From Alistipes sp. (GTDB taxonomy: Bacteria > Bacteroidota > Bacteroidia > Bacteroidales > Rikenellaceae): 42,758 nt of DNA. The notes beneath the pieces are model-generated. The model saw only the letters and a program-made list of their open reading frames with translations, ran no database searches and was not told the origin of the DNA. Location: the NCBI GenBank assembly GCA_017629985.1, contig JAGBWD010000014.1:1-42758 (forward strand), given 5' to 3'. A program made the position numbers and the translations under genes. Shown here in pieces: positions 34,982-42,758 of this stretch. Every line of letters begins with the position of its first letter. The first letter of the stretch is position 1.

Positions 34982-36541
34982 TTATCGTTTTTTGGGTTTT
35001 AGTAGCGCAAATGGCACTATCATCTCCTCCATCGAGATACCGCCATGCTGGAATGTATTTTTGTAGTAGCGGATATACCTATTTGCATCGTTGTTATATA
35101 CGAGGAAGTCGCGGTTATAGGCGAAGATATAGCTCGAGGTGAGGCGTCCTGATGGTAGCTGCACATCCTCTGGGCGTGTGACCTCATACACCTCGCGTGG
35201 GTTATATGATAGGTTGCGGCCAGTCTTATAACGTAGGTTTGGTGAGGTCTCCTTGTCGCCTGTGACACGCACAGGATTATCAACGCGAATGGTGCCATGG
35301 TCGGAAGTGATGATCACCTGATGTCCATGCTCTGCGAGGAGCTTTAGCAGGGTAAAAAGCTCCGAATGTTCAAACCATGAGCGAGTTAGAGAGCGGAATG
35401 CCGCCTCGTCATCGGTAAGTTCGCGGATGATATCTGTCTCGGTGCGGGCGTGTGAGAGGATATCCAAAAAGTTATATATGATAACCGAGAATTGGGCATC
35501 GTAGATACGTTGCATGTTGTCCAATAATCGGCGTCCTGCCTCGGGGCGTACCAACTTATCGAAGGAGAGCTTATACTGCTTACCCGACTGTGTTATAAGG
35601 CGCCTCAAGAACTCCTCTTCGTACATGTTTTTTCCACCATCCTCATTGTCGTTGAGCCACTTGTCGGGCATGATGCGATCTATAGCTAGTGGCATAAGAC
35701 CAGCAAAGAGCGAGTTACGAGCATACTGCGTTGCTGTGGGGAGTATGGCGCAGTAGAAGTCATCTTGGGCAATGTCGAAGAGACCACGTAGCATAGGCTC
35801 TATGGTGCGCCACTGGTCGTAGCGCATGTTGTCGATAAGAAGTAGGGTGGTGTGAGGGGCGTTATCCACCACGGGGAATATGCGGCGGCGCATCAGCGTA
35901 TGCGACATTGTTGGTATCTCCTCCTCCGCGGCTCGCTGATTTATCCAGTTGAAGTAGTTGCGCTTAACAAATTTTGAGAACTCCTGATTTGCCTCATTCT
36001 TCTGGTATGACAGCACCTCGCGGATGCTCTTGTCTGATGACCCCGAAAGCTCTATCTCCCAGCCTACAATCTTGCGATATAGGGCGCACCAATCGGCAAA
36101 TGTTGAGGCCGTCATCTGCTGTGTGGCGATACGTCCAAACTCGGCACGGTAGTCTGCTGTCGTCTGCTCCGTAACTAGCTGCTCGGAGTGTAGGTTCTTC
36201 TTTATCGATAGGAGTACCTGATTGGGGTTTACAGGCTTGATGATGTAGTCGGCAATCTTCGAGCCTATGGCCTTATCCATGATATTCTCCTCCTCGCTTT
36301 TGGTCACCATGATAACAGGAAGTGACGGGTGTGCATCCTTAATGAGGGGTAGTGTCTCAAGGCCTGTCATGCCGGGCATCATCTCATCCAGTATAACAAG
36401 GTCATAAGATGCGCTATTGACCATCTCCACAGCATCATAACCATTGTTACAGGTCTCCACCTCGTAGCCCTTGCTTGTGAGGAACATCACGTGGGGTTTT
36501 AGGAGGTCTATCTCATCATCAACCCAAAGTATCTTATTCAT
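34982..36541 (-). CDS. porX: PorX-type response regulator with PglZ domain
   Basis: Two-component regulator tied in Porphyromonas and Flavobacterium to the type IX secretion system, acting with the sensor PorY. The receiver domain (about 1-120) has the acidic pocket VDDE (residues 7-10), the phospho-acceptor Asp52 in LVILDEMMPGM and the conserved Lys in MVTKS. A helical linker leads to a PglZ/alkaline-phosphatase-fold domain (about 210-519) with TTLLLIDNMRYDQW, ATQYARNSLFAGLMP and a metal-site ITSDHGTI. There is no DNA-binding domain. The 519 aa fit. No other T9SS gene is in this window. It lies 13 bases after the NUDIX gene. Confidence 0.93.
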   Translation of the reverse strand: MNKILWVDDEIDLLKPHVMFLTSKGYEVETCNNGYDAVEMVNSASYDLVILDEMMPGMTGLETLPLIKDAHPSLPVIMVTKSEEENIMDKAIGSKIADYIIKPVNPNQVLLSIKKNLHSEQLVTEQTTADYRAEFGRIATQQMTASTFADWCALYRKIVGWEIELSGSSDKSIREVLSYQKNEANQEFSKFVKRNYFNWINQRAAEEEIPTMSHTLMRRRIFPVVDNAPHTTLLLIDNMRYDQWRTIEPMLRGLFDIAQDDFYCAILPTATQYARNSLFAGLMPLAIDRIMPDKWLNDNEDGGKNMYEEEFLRRLITQSGKQYKLSFDKLVRPEAGRRLLDNMQRIYDAQFSVIIYNFLDILSHARTETDIIRELTDDEAAFRSLTRSWFEHSELFTLLKLLAEHGHQVIITSDHGTIRVDNPVRVTGDKETSPNLRYKTGRNLSYNPREVYEVTRPEDVQLPSGRLTSSYIFAYNRDFLVYNNDANRYIRYYKNTFQHGGISMEEMIVPFALLKPKKR

Positions 36542-36554
36542 ATTTCACTCTCTT

Positions 36555-37163
36555 TTACATCTTGTTGTATAACGCATCTATGACGCGAATAATTGTGGGA
36601 TAGCTTGTTTTTAGGGCCTCGGCAAGCTCCTCACTCGTAAACCACCTTGCCGTTGTGATGCCCTCCTCATGTTGTGCGGTAAGCTCTCCGCGGAGCCTTC
36701 TCATCTGCCACCAATCGGTAGATTTAAGCTCCCACTCACCATAGGTGTCGTAGGCATGCCATGTGGTTATGATGGGGCTGTCGCCAATAATCTCGCCACA
36801 TATACCTGTCTCCTCCTCTACTTCGCGCAGGGCGGCGCTGCGGCTGCTCTCGCCACTCTCGATATGTCCCTTGGGGAGGTCCCAGTGGTTACGTAGCTCT
36901 ATGAAAAGCATCTCTCCTAGCTCATTTTGTAGTACGCCACCCGCAGCTCTCACAACCTTAAACTCGCTGGCTAATAATGAGAAGGTGCGCTCTACATCGG
37001 GTGTAATTATAGCTATATATTTGTAGGTCTCGACTTTTTTTAGTAATTTCGCTCGCGAAATCGCTTTGTAGGTATCACACTCTACTATATGGTAGTGAGG
37101 TGCAGGGATAGTTCTTGATATAACTACCTCTGTACTACCGAAATATATAGAATATGCACACAT
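36555..37163 (-). CDS. NUDIX hydrolase with N-terminal extension
   Basis: Predicted pyrophosphohydrolase of nucleoside-diphosphate-linked compounds; the substrate is unknown. The Nudix box is intact (Gx5Ex7REVEEETG, from about residue 118: GHIESGESSRSAALREVEEE). The roughly 85 residues in front form a separate small domain (MCAYSIYFGSTEVVISR) that I recall in Bacteroidota relatives without a known role. The start at 37163 is the first in-frame ATG after a promoter-like element. Confidence 0.88.
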   Translation of the reverse strand: MCAYSIYFGSTEVVISRTIPAPHYHIVECDTYKAISRAKLLKKVETYKYIAIITPDVERTFSLLASEFKVVRAAGGVLQNELGEMLFIELRNHWDLPKGHIESGESSRSAALREVEEETGICGEIIGDSPIITTWHAYDTYGEWELKSTDWWQMRRLRGELTAQHEEGITTARWFTSEELAEALKTSYPTIIRVIDALYNKM

Positions 37164-37185
37164 GGCGACTGATGGTTTGCAACCA

Positions 37186-37193
37186 CAAAGATA
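37186..37193 (-). promoter_or_regulatory. Bacteroidota-type -7 element for the NUDIX-porX-tsaE run
   Basis: Reverse strand reads TATCTTTG, ending 23 bases before the NUDIX ATG. TTTG is found 14 bases upstream, closer than ideal. The 70-base region also separates the divergent S9 peptidase gene, for which I see no clear -7 element. Confidence 0.55.
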
Positions 37194-37233
37194 AAAAATA
37201 TAAGGAACAAACTAAACTACAACACAATAATTT

Positions 37234-39348
37234 ATGAAAAAAATTCTCTTTCTTATGACATTTGCAACAATGCTCGCTATGGGTGGTTGCGCTGTGGAGA
37301 GTGGTTCTGCACCAAAGCCTCTCCAGATCGATAATGCCCTTACGGCACAGGAGAAGGCAGAGGGTAAGTTTACCCCAGAGATTATGTGGAAGATGAGCCG
37401 TATTGGCGCACAGACACTCTCTCCCGATGGCTCAAAGCTTGTATATACCGTAACGCAGTATAACCTTGCGGAGAACCGTGGTGTGACCTTCTTGTGGTTG
37501 CGTGATATGGCTACAGGCCAGGAGTGCGCACTTACCGACAACACCTCTACAAACACCGCTCCACAGTGGCTTGACGACACCACCATCGCATTTATGTCTA
37601 ACCGTTCTGGCGCTATGCAGGCATGGACAATGAATCTCAATGGCAGCAACCTCACACAGGTAACAGACATCGAGGGTGGCATCGAGGGCTTTGGCATCGC
37701 TGGTGACCACGCCTTCTATGTGCAGCGCGTTAAGGTTGCTCCTCTAAAGGGTAGCGATAAGTATGCCGATATGGATAAGTCAAAGGCTCGTATCTATGAT
37801 GACCTTATGGTACGTCACTGGGATTATTGGGATGATGGCTCATACCTTCATATCTTTGCCGCAGACTATGCTAATGGTAAGATTGTAAATGGCAAGGATA
37901 TCATCGGTGCAGATAAGGCATACGATGCACCTTTGGCGCCATATTTCGACACTGCGGAGATTCGTCTTTCACCAGATGGCTCGCAGCTTGCTTATACATG
38001 CAAGCCATTGACAGGTGTAGATTACGCACTCTCTACCGACTCGGATATCTTCCTCTATGACTTTGCTACAGAGGCTACACGTAACCTCTCAAAGGAGGCT
38101 GCAGCAAAGGGCGCAGATAAGTTTGTGGGCTACGACAAATACCCTGTATTCTCGCCAGATGGCAAGAAGATTGCCTTCCGTTCGCAGCGCCGTCCAGGTA
38201 ACGAGGCTGACCAGCAGCGTTTGTGGGTATATGACCTCGATACAGATGAGTGTACATACATCACACGTGGTCAGGATTACTGCGTAACCGAGGTGGCATG
38301 GGATGGCAACGAGGCTATGTACTTTGTTCTTCCATGGCGTGGTACTCACCAGGTGGCTCATATCGACCTAGCGGGAAATATGAAGCATGTCACAAAGGGC
38401 AACCACGACATCAATAACTTCACATTTGCTGGAGGTAAGATTGTTGCAAACATGAACACAATCTCGAAGGCTGTTGAGCTTTACGATGTAAACCTTGAGA
38501 GTGGCGAGCTTACACAGCTTACAGATGTCAATCGCGAGGTTTACGACAACATTAAGTTTGGCGAGGTTCAGGAGCGTTGGATTACCACTACCGATGGCAA
38601 GAAGATGCTCACATGGGTTATTCTTCCTCCAAACTTCGACCCTGCGAAGAAGTATCCTACACTTCTCTACTGCCAGGGTGGCCCACAGAGTACCGTATCG
38701 CAGTTCTGGAGCTATCGTTGGAACTTCCAGCTTATGGCTGCCGAGGGATACGTCATCGTAGCACCTAACCGCCGTGGCTGTCCTTCATTTGGCCAGGAGT
38801 GGACCGACCAGATCTCTGGAGACTACTCTGGACAGAATATCAAGGATTACCTTGCAGCTATCGATGAGGTGTCAAAGGAGCCATGGGTAGATACCGAGCA
38901 TCGTGGTTGCGTAGGAGCATCTTATGGTGGTTACTCTACCTACTACCTAGCTGGTGTACATGAGAATCGCTTCAAGGCGTTTATCGCGCACTGTGGTATC
39001 TTCAACTTTGAGTCTATGTATGGCCACACCGAGGAGCTATTCTTCGTAACTAATGACTATGGTGGTGCATATTGGCAGACCGACAACGCTACAGCGATGC
39101 GCTCATACGCTAACTCTCCACATAAGAAGGTTGCTAACTGGAATGCGCCTATCATGATTATCACAGGTGAGAAGGATTACCGCATCCCATATAGCCAGTC
39201 TCTTGAGGCCTTCACCGCAGCACGTGTTCAGGGTCTTGATGCACGTCTTGTGTCGTTTGAGAATGAGGCACATCAGGTGTTCCAGCCACAGAACTCTGTA
39301 GTTTGGAACCGCGAGTTCTTCAGCTGGCTTAACAAGTATCTCAAATAA
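37234..39348 (+). CDS. S9-family serine peptidase (prolyl oligopeptidase / acylaminoacyl-peptidase-like)
   Basis: Exported peptidase that probably trims oligopeptides. The N-terminal signal (MKKILFLMTFATMLAMGGC) may end in a lipobox-like GGC, so it could be a lipoprotein. A beta-propeller region (about 45-430) contains WD40-like repeats such as LSPDGSKLVYTVTQ, LSPDGSQLAYTCK and FSPDGKKIAFRSQR. The alpha/beta-hydrolase domain (about 450-704) carries the nucleophile motif GASYGGYSTYYLAG, the Asp region GEKDYRIPYSQSLEAF and the His region ENEAHQVFQP, so all three catalytic residues appear intact. A short CCTTGAGTCAAGG palindrome at 39350-39362 follows the stop. Confidence 0.92.
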   Translation: MKKILFLMTFATMLAMGGCAVESGSAPKPLQIDNALTAQEKAEGKFTPEIMWKMSRIGAQTLSPDGSKLVYTVTQYNLAENRGVTFLWLRDMATGQECALTDNTSTNTAPQWLDDTTIAFMSNRSGAMQAWTMNLNGSNLTQVTDIEGGIEGFGIAGDHAFYVQRVKVAPLKGSDKYADMDKSKARIYDDLMVRHWDYWDDGSYLHIFAADYANGKIVNGKDIIGADKAYDAPLAPYFDTAEIRLSPDGSQLAYTCKPLTGVDYALSTDSDIFLYDFATEATRNLSKEAAAKGADKFVGYDKYPVFSPDGKKIAFRSQRRPGNEADQQRLWVYDLDTDECTYITRGQDYCVTEVAWDGNEAMYFVLPWRGTHQVAHIDLAGNMKHVTKGNHDINNFTFAGGKIVANMNTISKAVELYDVNLESGELTQLTDVNREVYDNIKFGEVQERWITTTDGKKMLTWVILPPNFDPAKKYPTLLYCQGGPQSTVSQFWSYRWNFQLMAAEGYVIVAPNRRGCPSFGQEWTDQISGDYSGQNIKDYLAAIDEVSKEPWVDTEHRGCVGASYGGYSTYYLAGVHENRFKAFIAHCGIFNFESMYGHTEELFFVTNDYGGAYWQTDNATAMRSYANSPHKKVANWNAPIMIITGEKDYRIPYSQSLEAFTAARVQGLDARLVSFENEAHQVFQPQNSVVWNREFFSWLNKYLK

Positions 39349-39457
39349 TCCTTGAGTCAAGGCTCTTTTGAGAGTAGGTATATTGTTAATTTTTCTACCT
39401 TATGTAGAATCAAATCAAACATTGAATAACATAATTTATAAACTAAAACTATTTGCT

Positions 39458-41743
39458 ATGAAGATTAAGAATCTATTATTGGCGCTTCTTGCATTGCCAC
39501 TTCTCTTTGTGGGTTGTAAGAATAGCGATCCTGTGGTGGATGAGACCCCAGAGATTAAGCAGCCTACTGTAGCTGTTACCGCTGGTGAGGCTACAGAGAA
39601 CACTATCACCTTTACCATCACATCTACTGATGCTGATAAGGTGGCGTATGTTGTTGTTGAGGGTACCGAGGAGCCTACAGCTTCAGAGGTGTTGAGCAAC
39701 GGTACCGAGGTTGATGCTAACAAGGCTGTAGCACTTACTGCTTCGGAGCTTGAGGCAGAGACAGAGTACACTATCGTAGCTGCTGCGAAGAACTCTAGCG
39801 CAGTGGTTAAGGCCTCTGCAACAAAGAAGACCTTGGCAGAGGGCGATGAGCCAGAGCCAGAGCCAGAGCCAGGTGACCCAAAAGAGTGGAAGGCTAGCTA
39901 CATTATGACAGATTTCGATGACTCGGAGGGTATTAACATATATGCTATAATGCTTGGCGATAAGGAGTTTGGTGATTCAGGCTGGGGTGTTGATGGCGGT
40001 ACATACTACTCAGTTTACTTCGTGTCATCATCAAAGGGTAATGGTAAGCTCCCTAACGGTATCTATACTCTAGACTCTACATACACTCCAGGTACTATCA
40101 TCGAGGACTACTCTTTCTACTACATCATGGAGAATGGTGAGCCAAAGAATGGTTTTGAGCTCTTCAAGAGCGCAAACCTAACAATCAGCGATGGCAAGGT
40201 TGTGCTTGATGTTGAGCTAGCGAAAGATGGCTCTGTTCACAAGGTAGTTTACGAGGGTGATCTCTCTGTTGAGGATGGCACTTCTGCAACTCCTGATGAG
40301 TTTGAGGCTACACACGTTGCTGATAAGTGGTACTGGGGTGGTAGCTCGATGTATGGTAACAAGTACTCTGTATCTGGCGAGAACTTCTCTGTGGATGTAC
40401 ACTTCCAGCCAAAGAACGCTACAGAGGAGGCTATCGTAGCTGGTGAGTACATCTGGACTACAACCACTATGTGGGGTTATAACGACTTCGAGGAGTTCAC
40501 AACACGCACCTTTACCGTAGATGGCACTTCGGTAGCTGTTGATGGTGGTATTGCTGTGGTGAGCAACGAGGGCGAGGAGTACCATATCGAGATGACCTTG
40601 CAGGGCCGCGATGGCTTTGTATATATGATTGAGTACAATGGTAAGATTAATGACAAGGGCAACGAAGGTGGTGATACACAGTTGGCTATCACCAAGCTTT
40701 CGGAGGGTACCTACAACGCATCATACTACTTCTATACCTTCAAGGCACAGGGTGATAACTTCTCTTTGGATCTTGTTGTGAACGAGTCTCAGGCAAAGCA
40801 GAACCAGATCCTTGCAGGTAGCTACCAGGGTGCTTCATCAGTTAGCATGACTGGTAACAATGGTTACTTCTATGCAAACAACTTCAAGTATGATGGTGTG
40901 TCGTATAAGCCTGCCGAGGCCTCTACAATGGTTGTCGAGGGTGATGGCACTAACGTAAATATCACCATGAACCTCACAATGCAGTCTGGCGATAAGTTTG
41001 TTGTTACCTACGCAGGTACTATTGGCGAGAGCGCATCAGGTGAGCCTACAAAGCTTGCTACACCTACTGTAAGTGGCCTTGTAGCGGGTAATGCAGCTAC
41101 CGTTAGCTGGAATGCTATTGCTGGTGCAAAGGACTACACTGTAACCCTTAACGGCACCGATGTACAGACTGTGGAGACTGCATATATCGTATATCAGAAC
41201 CTTGAGTACTCAACAACATACACCGTATCTGTTGTTGCTAACCCTGCAGATGCAGCCGCAAACCTCGCTTCAGATGCTGGTACTGCAACATTCACTACCG
41301 AGGCTGACCCAGGCACAGGTGGTGGTGACGACAGCGGTGACGACAATGAGGATGATGACCAGGGTGCTAGTGCAACACTTAAGTTCGTAAAGGACTATAG
41401 TGAGGAGTATGGCTCGGAGTACTCTATCCTTTGCTACTACGAGATTACATCTGGTGATGATGTTATCGGCTTTACAATTTTCAACAATAAGTCTGATAGA
41501 ACATCCCTCTACGATGGTACATATAACCATGTGTCGAGCCTTAACTCTTTGATCATGAATCAGGGTTCAGCAATCGTTATTGACAAGGTTATTATCGATG
41601 GCGTGGATAATGGTGGTGCGCAGTCATCATCAACTCTTGTAGTTGAGGGTAGCGGTGCTACAGTAACTCTTAAGCTTGACTACAATGTTATCAACGTAGG
41701 AGTTGAGAGCCGTACATACGTATGTAATGGTATAAGCTTGTAG
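39458..41743 (+). CDS. Modular surface lipoprotein: FN3-like domains and four beta-rich modules
   Basis: Function unknown. The start at 39458 (MKIKNLLLALLALPLLFVGC, 761 aa) is chosen because it puts a proper lipoprotein signal at the front; the frame to 39368 has no homology. The order is an FN3-like domain (about 30-125), an acidic PEPEPEPG linker, then three copies of a module of about 100-120 residues. A second FN3 domain follows (about 530-610, ending TATFTTEADPG), then a Gly/Asp-rich linker and a fourth module. Each module shows a GxY turn, a central vDG strand and a hydrophobic pair near an end like Y.G.I. Probably a cell-surface binding protein. It lies 109 bases after the S9 peptidase gene. 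Confidence 0.8.
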   Translation: MKIKNLLLALLALPLLFVGCKNSDPVVDETPEIKQPTVAVTAGEATENTITFTITSTDADKVAYVVVEGTEEPTASEVLSNGTEVDANKAVALTASELEAETEYTIVAAAKNSSAVVKASATKKTLAEGDEPEPEPEPGDPKEWKASYIMTDFDDSEGINIYAIMLGDKEFGDSGWGVDGGTYYSVYFVSSSKGNGKLPNGIYTLDSTYTPGTIIEDYSFYYIMENGEPKNGFELFKSANLTISDGKVVLDVELAKDGSVHKVVYEGDLSVEDGTSATPDEFEATHVADKWYWGGSSMYGNKYSVSGENFSVDVHFQPKNATEEAIVAGEYIWTTTTMWGYNDFEEFTTRTFTVDGTSVAVDGGIAVVSNEGEEYHIEMTLQGRDGFVYMIEYNGKINDKGNEGGDTQLAITKLSEGTYNASYYFYTFKAQGDNFSLDLVVNESQAKQNQILAGSYQGASSVSMTGNNGYFYANNFKYDGVSYKPAEASTMVVEGDGTNVNITMNLTMQSGDKFVVTYAGTIGESASGEPTKLATPTVSGLVAGNAATVSWNAIAGAKDYTVTLNGTDVQTVETAYIVYQNLEYSTTYTVSVVANPADAAANLASDAGTATFTTEADPGTGGGDDSGDDNEDDDQGASATLKFVKDYSEEYGSEYSILCYYEITSGDDVIGFTIFNNKSDRTSLYDGTYNHVSSLNSLIMNQGSAIVIDKVIIDGVDNGGAQSSSTLVVEGSGATVTLKLDYNVINVGVESRTYVCNGISL

Positions 41744-41766
41744 TATATTGCTCAATTTATAAGGTC

Positions 41767-41807
41767 GAGGCTGACTGAAGATTCCGTATGGGACTTCAGT
41801 CAGCCTC
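41767..41807 (+). terminator. Strong hairpin after the modular lipoprotein gene
   Basis: Perfect 14-bp stem GAGGCTGACTGAAG/CTTCAGTCAGCCTC with a 13-base loop that can add TCC/GGA pairs. The following bases (TGCTGTATC) have no T-run, so it may act as an RNA-stability structure or as a terminator. Confidence 0.6.
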
Positions 41808-41833
41808 TGCTGTATCTATTCATCTGATTATAA

Positions 41834-41867
41834 TTTGGATGGCACTTGTTGTATCAAAATATTTTTG
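41834..41867 (+). promoter_or_regulatory. Probable promoter of the small lipoprotein gene
   Basis: TTTG at 41834-41837, a 22-base spacer and TATTTTTG (41860-41867), a full TAnnTTTG match in an AT-rich stretch, 60 bases before the ATG at 41928. Confidence 0.5.
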
Positions 41868-41927
41868 TAAATTTATACCGCAAAACATAATGTGTAAGAT
41901 ATTTATACATGAGTCTTTTAATTAAAT

Positions 41928-42599
41928 ATGGGTATTATGAATAGGATGCTTAAATTTGGAGGATTAGTTATAGTGACTATTATGTCATTGGTATCGTGTT
42001 CGCGGAGCAACTCTAATGATGATGTCTCGGGCTCACAATATAGTAAGACGTATATAACTGGATATTTAATACCAGAGGCTTTGACAGCTGATAGTAGTGG
42101 CTCAAGTGTGGGCTTTACCATCAGTGGTGATGTGCTGACGCAGGGCGAAATGTTCGATGAGTTATCGAAGGCAAATAATGATACATCCTACAACAGAGAT
42201 AATGTTTCGGGGCCTCGCATAGCCATTGGTGAGACTATATCTAGCATGAGGGTTGTTGCACTCGATAATTTCGATAGCAACCATCAATCTGGTAGTGATA
42301 TTTCAGATTTGATAGAGTGTCAATATATCTCTTACTACGACTATGTGCAGAGTGGTTATCAGAATCAGGAGAAGAGTGTTGATGACTACAAAGATTGCAT
42401 GGAGTATTACAACATTGATGGCGCTAAACTATATCGTGAAACGCTAGCTGATATCGAGTTTGCGAATATAAACTTATGCGCTCCATATCTAATTCTAAAA
42501 TTCAAGGCGGAGCCAGAGAATATGGGTACTCATCAGTTTAAGTTGATACTTATGACACAAACACGAGAGATAGATATCACCTATTCTTATGAATTTTAG
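41928..42599 (+). CDS. Lipoprotein of unknown function
   Basis: No family recognised. It is 223 residues with a signal peptide ending in a lipobox (MSLVSC, Cys about 24), then a Ser/Asn/Asp-rich stretch typical after the lipidated Cys. The rest looks beta-rich, with an Asp/Tyr-heavy middle (CQYISYYDYVQSGYQNQEKS). ATG codons at 41928 and 41937 are both possible; the upstream one is used here. The coding sequence appears richer in A+T, and in codons such as ATA and TTA, than its neighbours, by eye only. It has its own promoter-like element. Confidence 0.7.
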   Translation: MGIMNRMLKFGGLVIVTIMSLVSCSRSNSNDDVSGSQYSKTYITGYLIPEALTADSSGSSVGFTISGDVLTQGEMFDELSKANNDTSYNRDNVSGPRIAIGETISSMRVVALDNFDSNHQSGSDISDLIECQYISYYDYVQSGYQNQEKSVDDYKDCMEYYNIDGAKLYRETLADIEFANINLCAPYLILKFKAEPENMGTHQFKLILMTQTREIDITYSYEF

Positions 42600-42678
42600 A
42601 TATGCAAACAGTAGCAAGAGAGTGAATAAAAAGTGTATTTTGTCGTTCTTTGTTGATATAACAGCGCATCTACTTCCG

Positions 42679-42758
42679 CTAACGAATTATCTCATCAATG
42701 GGCAGTACGCCTAAGTACAGCCCATCGCCTCGAAATTCGCCGAGCGAAAGTATCTGCA
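42679..42758 (-). CDS. Possible 3' end of a gene entering from the right edge
   Basis: Reading the minus strand from the edge gives 25 residues, GEFRGDGLYLGVLPIDEIIR being the last 20, then TAG. The composition looks coding, but no family is recognised and the stretch is too short to be sure. The 79 bases between it and the preceding lipoprotein gene hold nothing recognisable. Confidence 0.35.
   Translation of the reverse strand, partial: QILSLGEFRGDGLYLGVLPIDEIIR

Noticed and set aside
37164-37233. Search for a promoter for the S9 peptidase gene
   Set aside because: No TAnnTTTG on the plus strand in this gap; the only clear match faces the NUDIX gene.
1-42758. CRISPR arrays, tRNA or rRNA genes, insertion sequences, phage or defence modules
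   Set aside because: No spaced direct repeats, cloverleaf-like segments, transposase frames or restriction and toxin-type motifs were seen on either strand.

Overview
The window looks like chromosomal DNA from a Bacteroidales bacterium (phylum Bacteroidota), possibly Rikenellaceae/Alistipes-like. The genus is inference. The phylum rests on several things seen in the sequence. Promoter-like TAnnTTTG elements stand in place of E. coli-type -10 boxes. Shine-Dalgarno sequences are weak or absent. Family content is typical of the phylum: PorX response regulator with a PglZ domain, a DUF4954-type protein, a coaX/OMP/TPR/lptC/CNNM/ppiD run, an HU gene followed by a tiny basic-protein gene and rng, and PEGA and FN3 lipoproteins. 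No tRNA, rRNA, CRISPR array, insertion sequence or phage gene was found. The content is mostly housekeeping, densely packed in long same-strand runs, and no gap without a gene exceeds about 260 bases.

Layout: (1) 1-1104 (+): 3' part of glutamate dehydrogenase with a strong terminator, then a short spacer with a 9-bp tandem repeat. (2) 1359-10135 (-): glycosyltransferase, ECF sigma factor, rsmG, DUF4954, trxB, rnz, trmH-type methyltransferase and a PEGA-repeat protein, closely spaced. (3) 10286-18186 (+): tgt, lptF-type permease, an mqnE-PASTA fusion, rluD-type synthase, ygiQ and two small lipoproteins, ended by a two-way terminator. (4) 18271-20277 (-): pfkA and a PfkB-family kinase. (5) 20440-33835 (-): HU, a 29-residue basic protein, rng, mfd, coaX, an outer-membrane protein, a TPR protein, lptC, a CNNM/CBS protein and a PpiD-like chaperone. 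(6) 34089-37163 (-): NUDIX protein, porX, tsaE and an SRPBCC protein. (7) 37234-42599 (+): S9 peptidase, a large modular lipoprotein and a smaller lipoprotein. (8) 42679-42758 (-): possible 3' end of another gene.

Themes: envelope biogenesis recurs (lptC, an LptF/G-like permease, a PpiD-like protein, an OMP, PorX, several lipoproteins), as do RNA modification and processing (tgt, trmH-type, rsmG, rluD-type, rnz, rng, tsaE).

The most unusual item is the single reading frame at 12549-14678. It joins a complete radical-SAM aminofutalosine synthase (menaquinone pathway) to a membrane-anchored protein with three PASTA repeats. Other points worth a second look are a glycosyltransferase without the usual DxD residues, a structured leader before rng, the mS38/bS22-like mini-protein, and a lipoprotein built from four divergent copies of an unnamed beta-rich module. 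All family calls come from reading motifs by eye; no database search was run.
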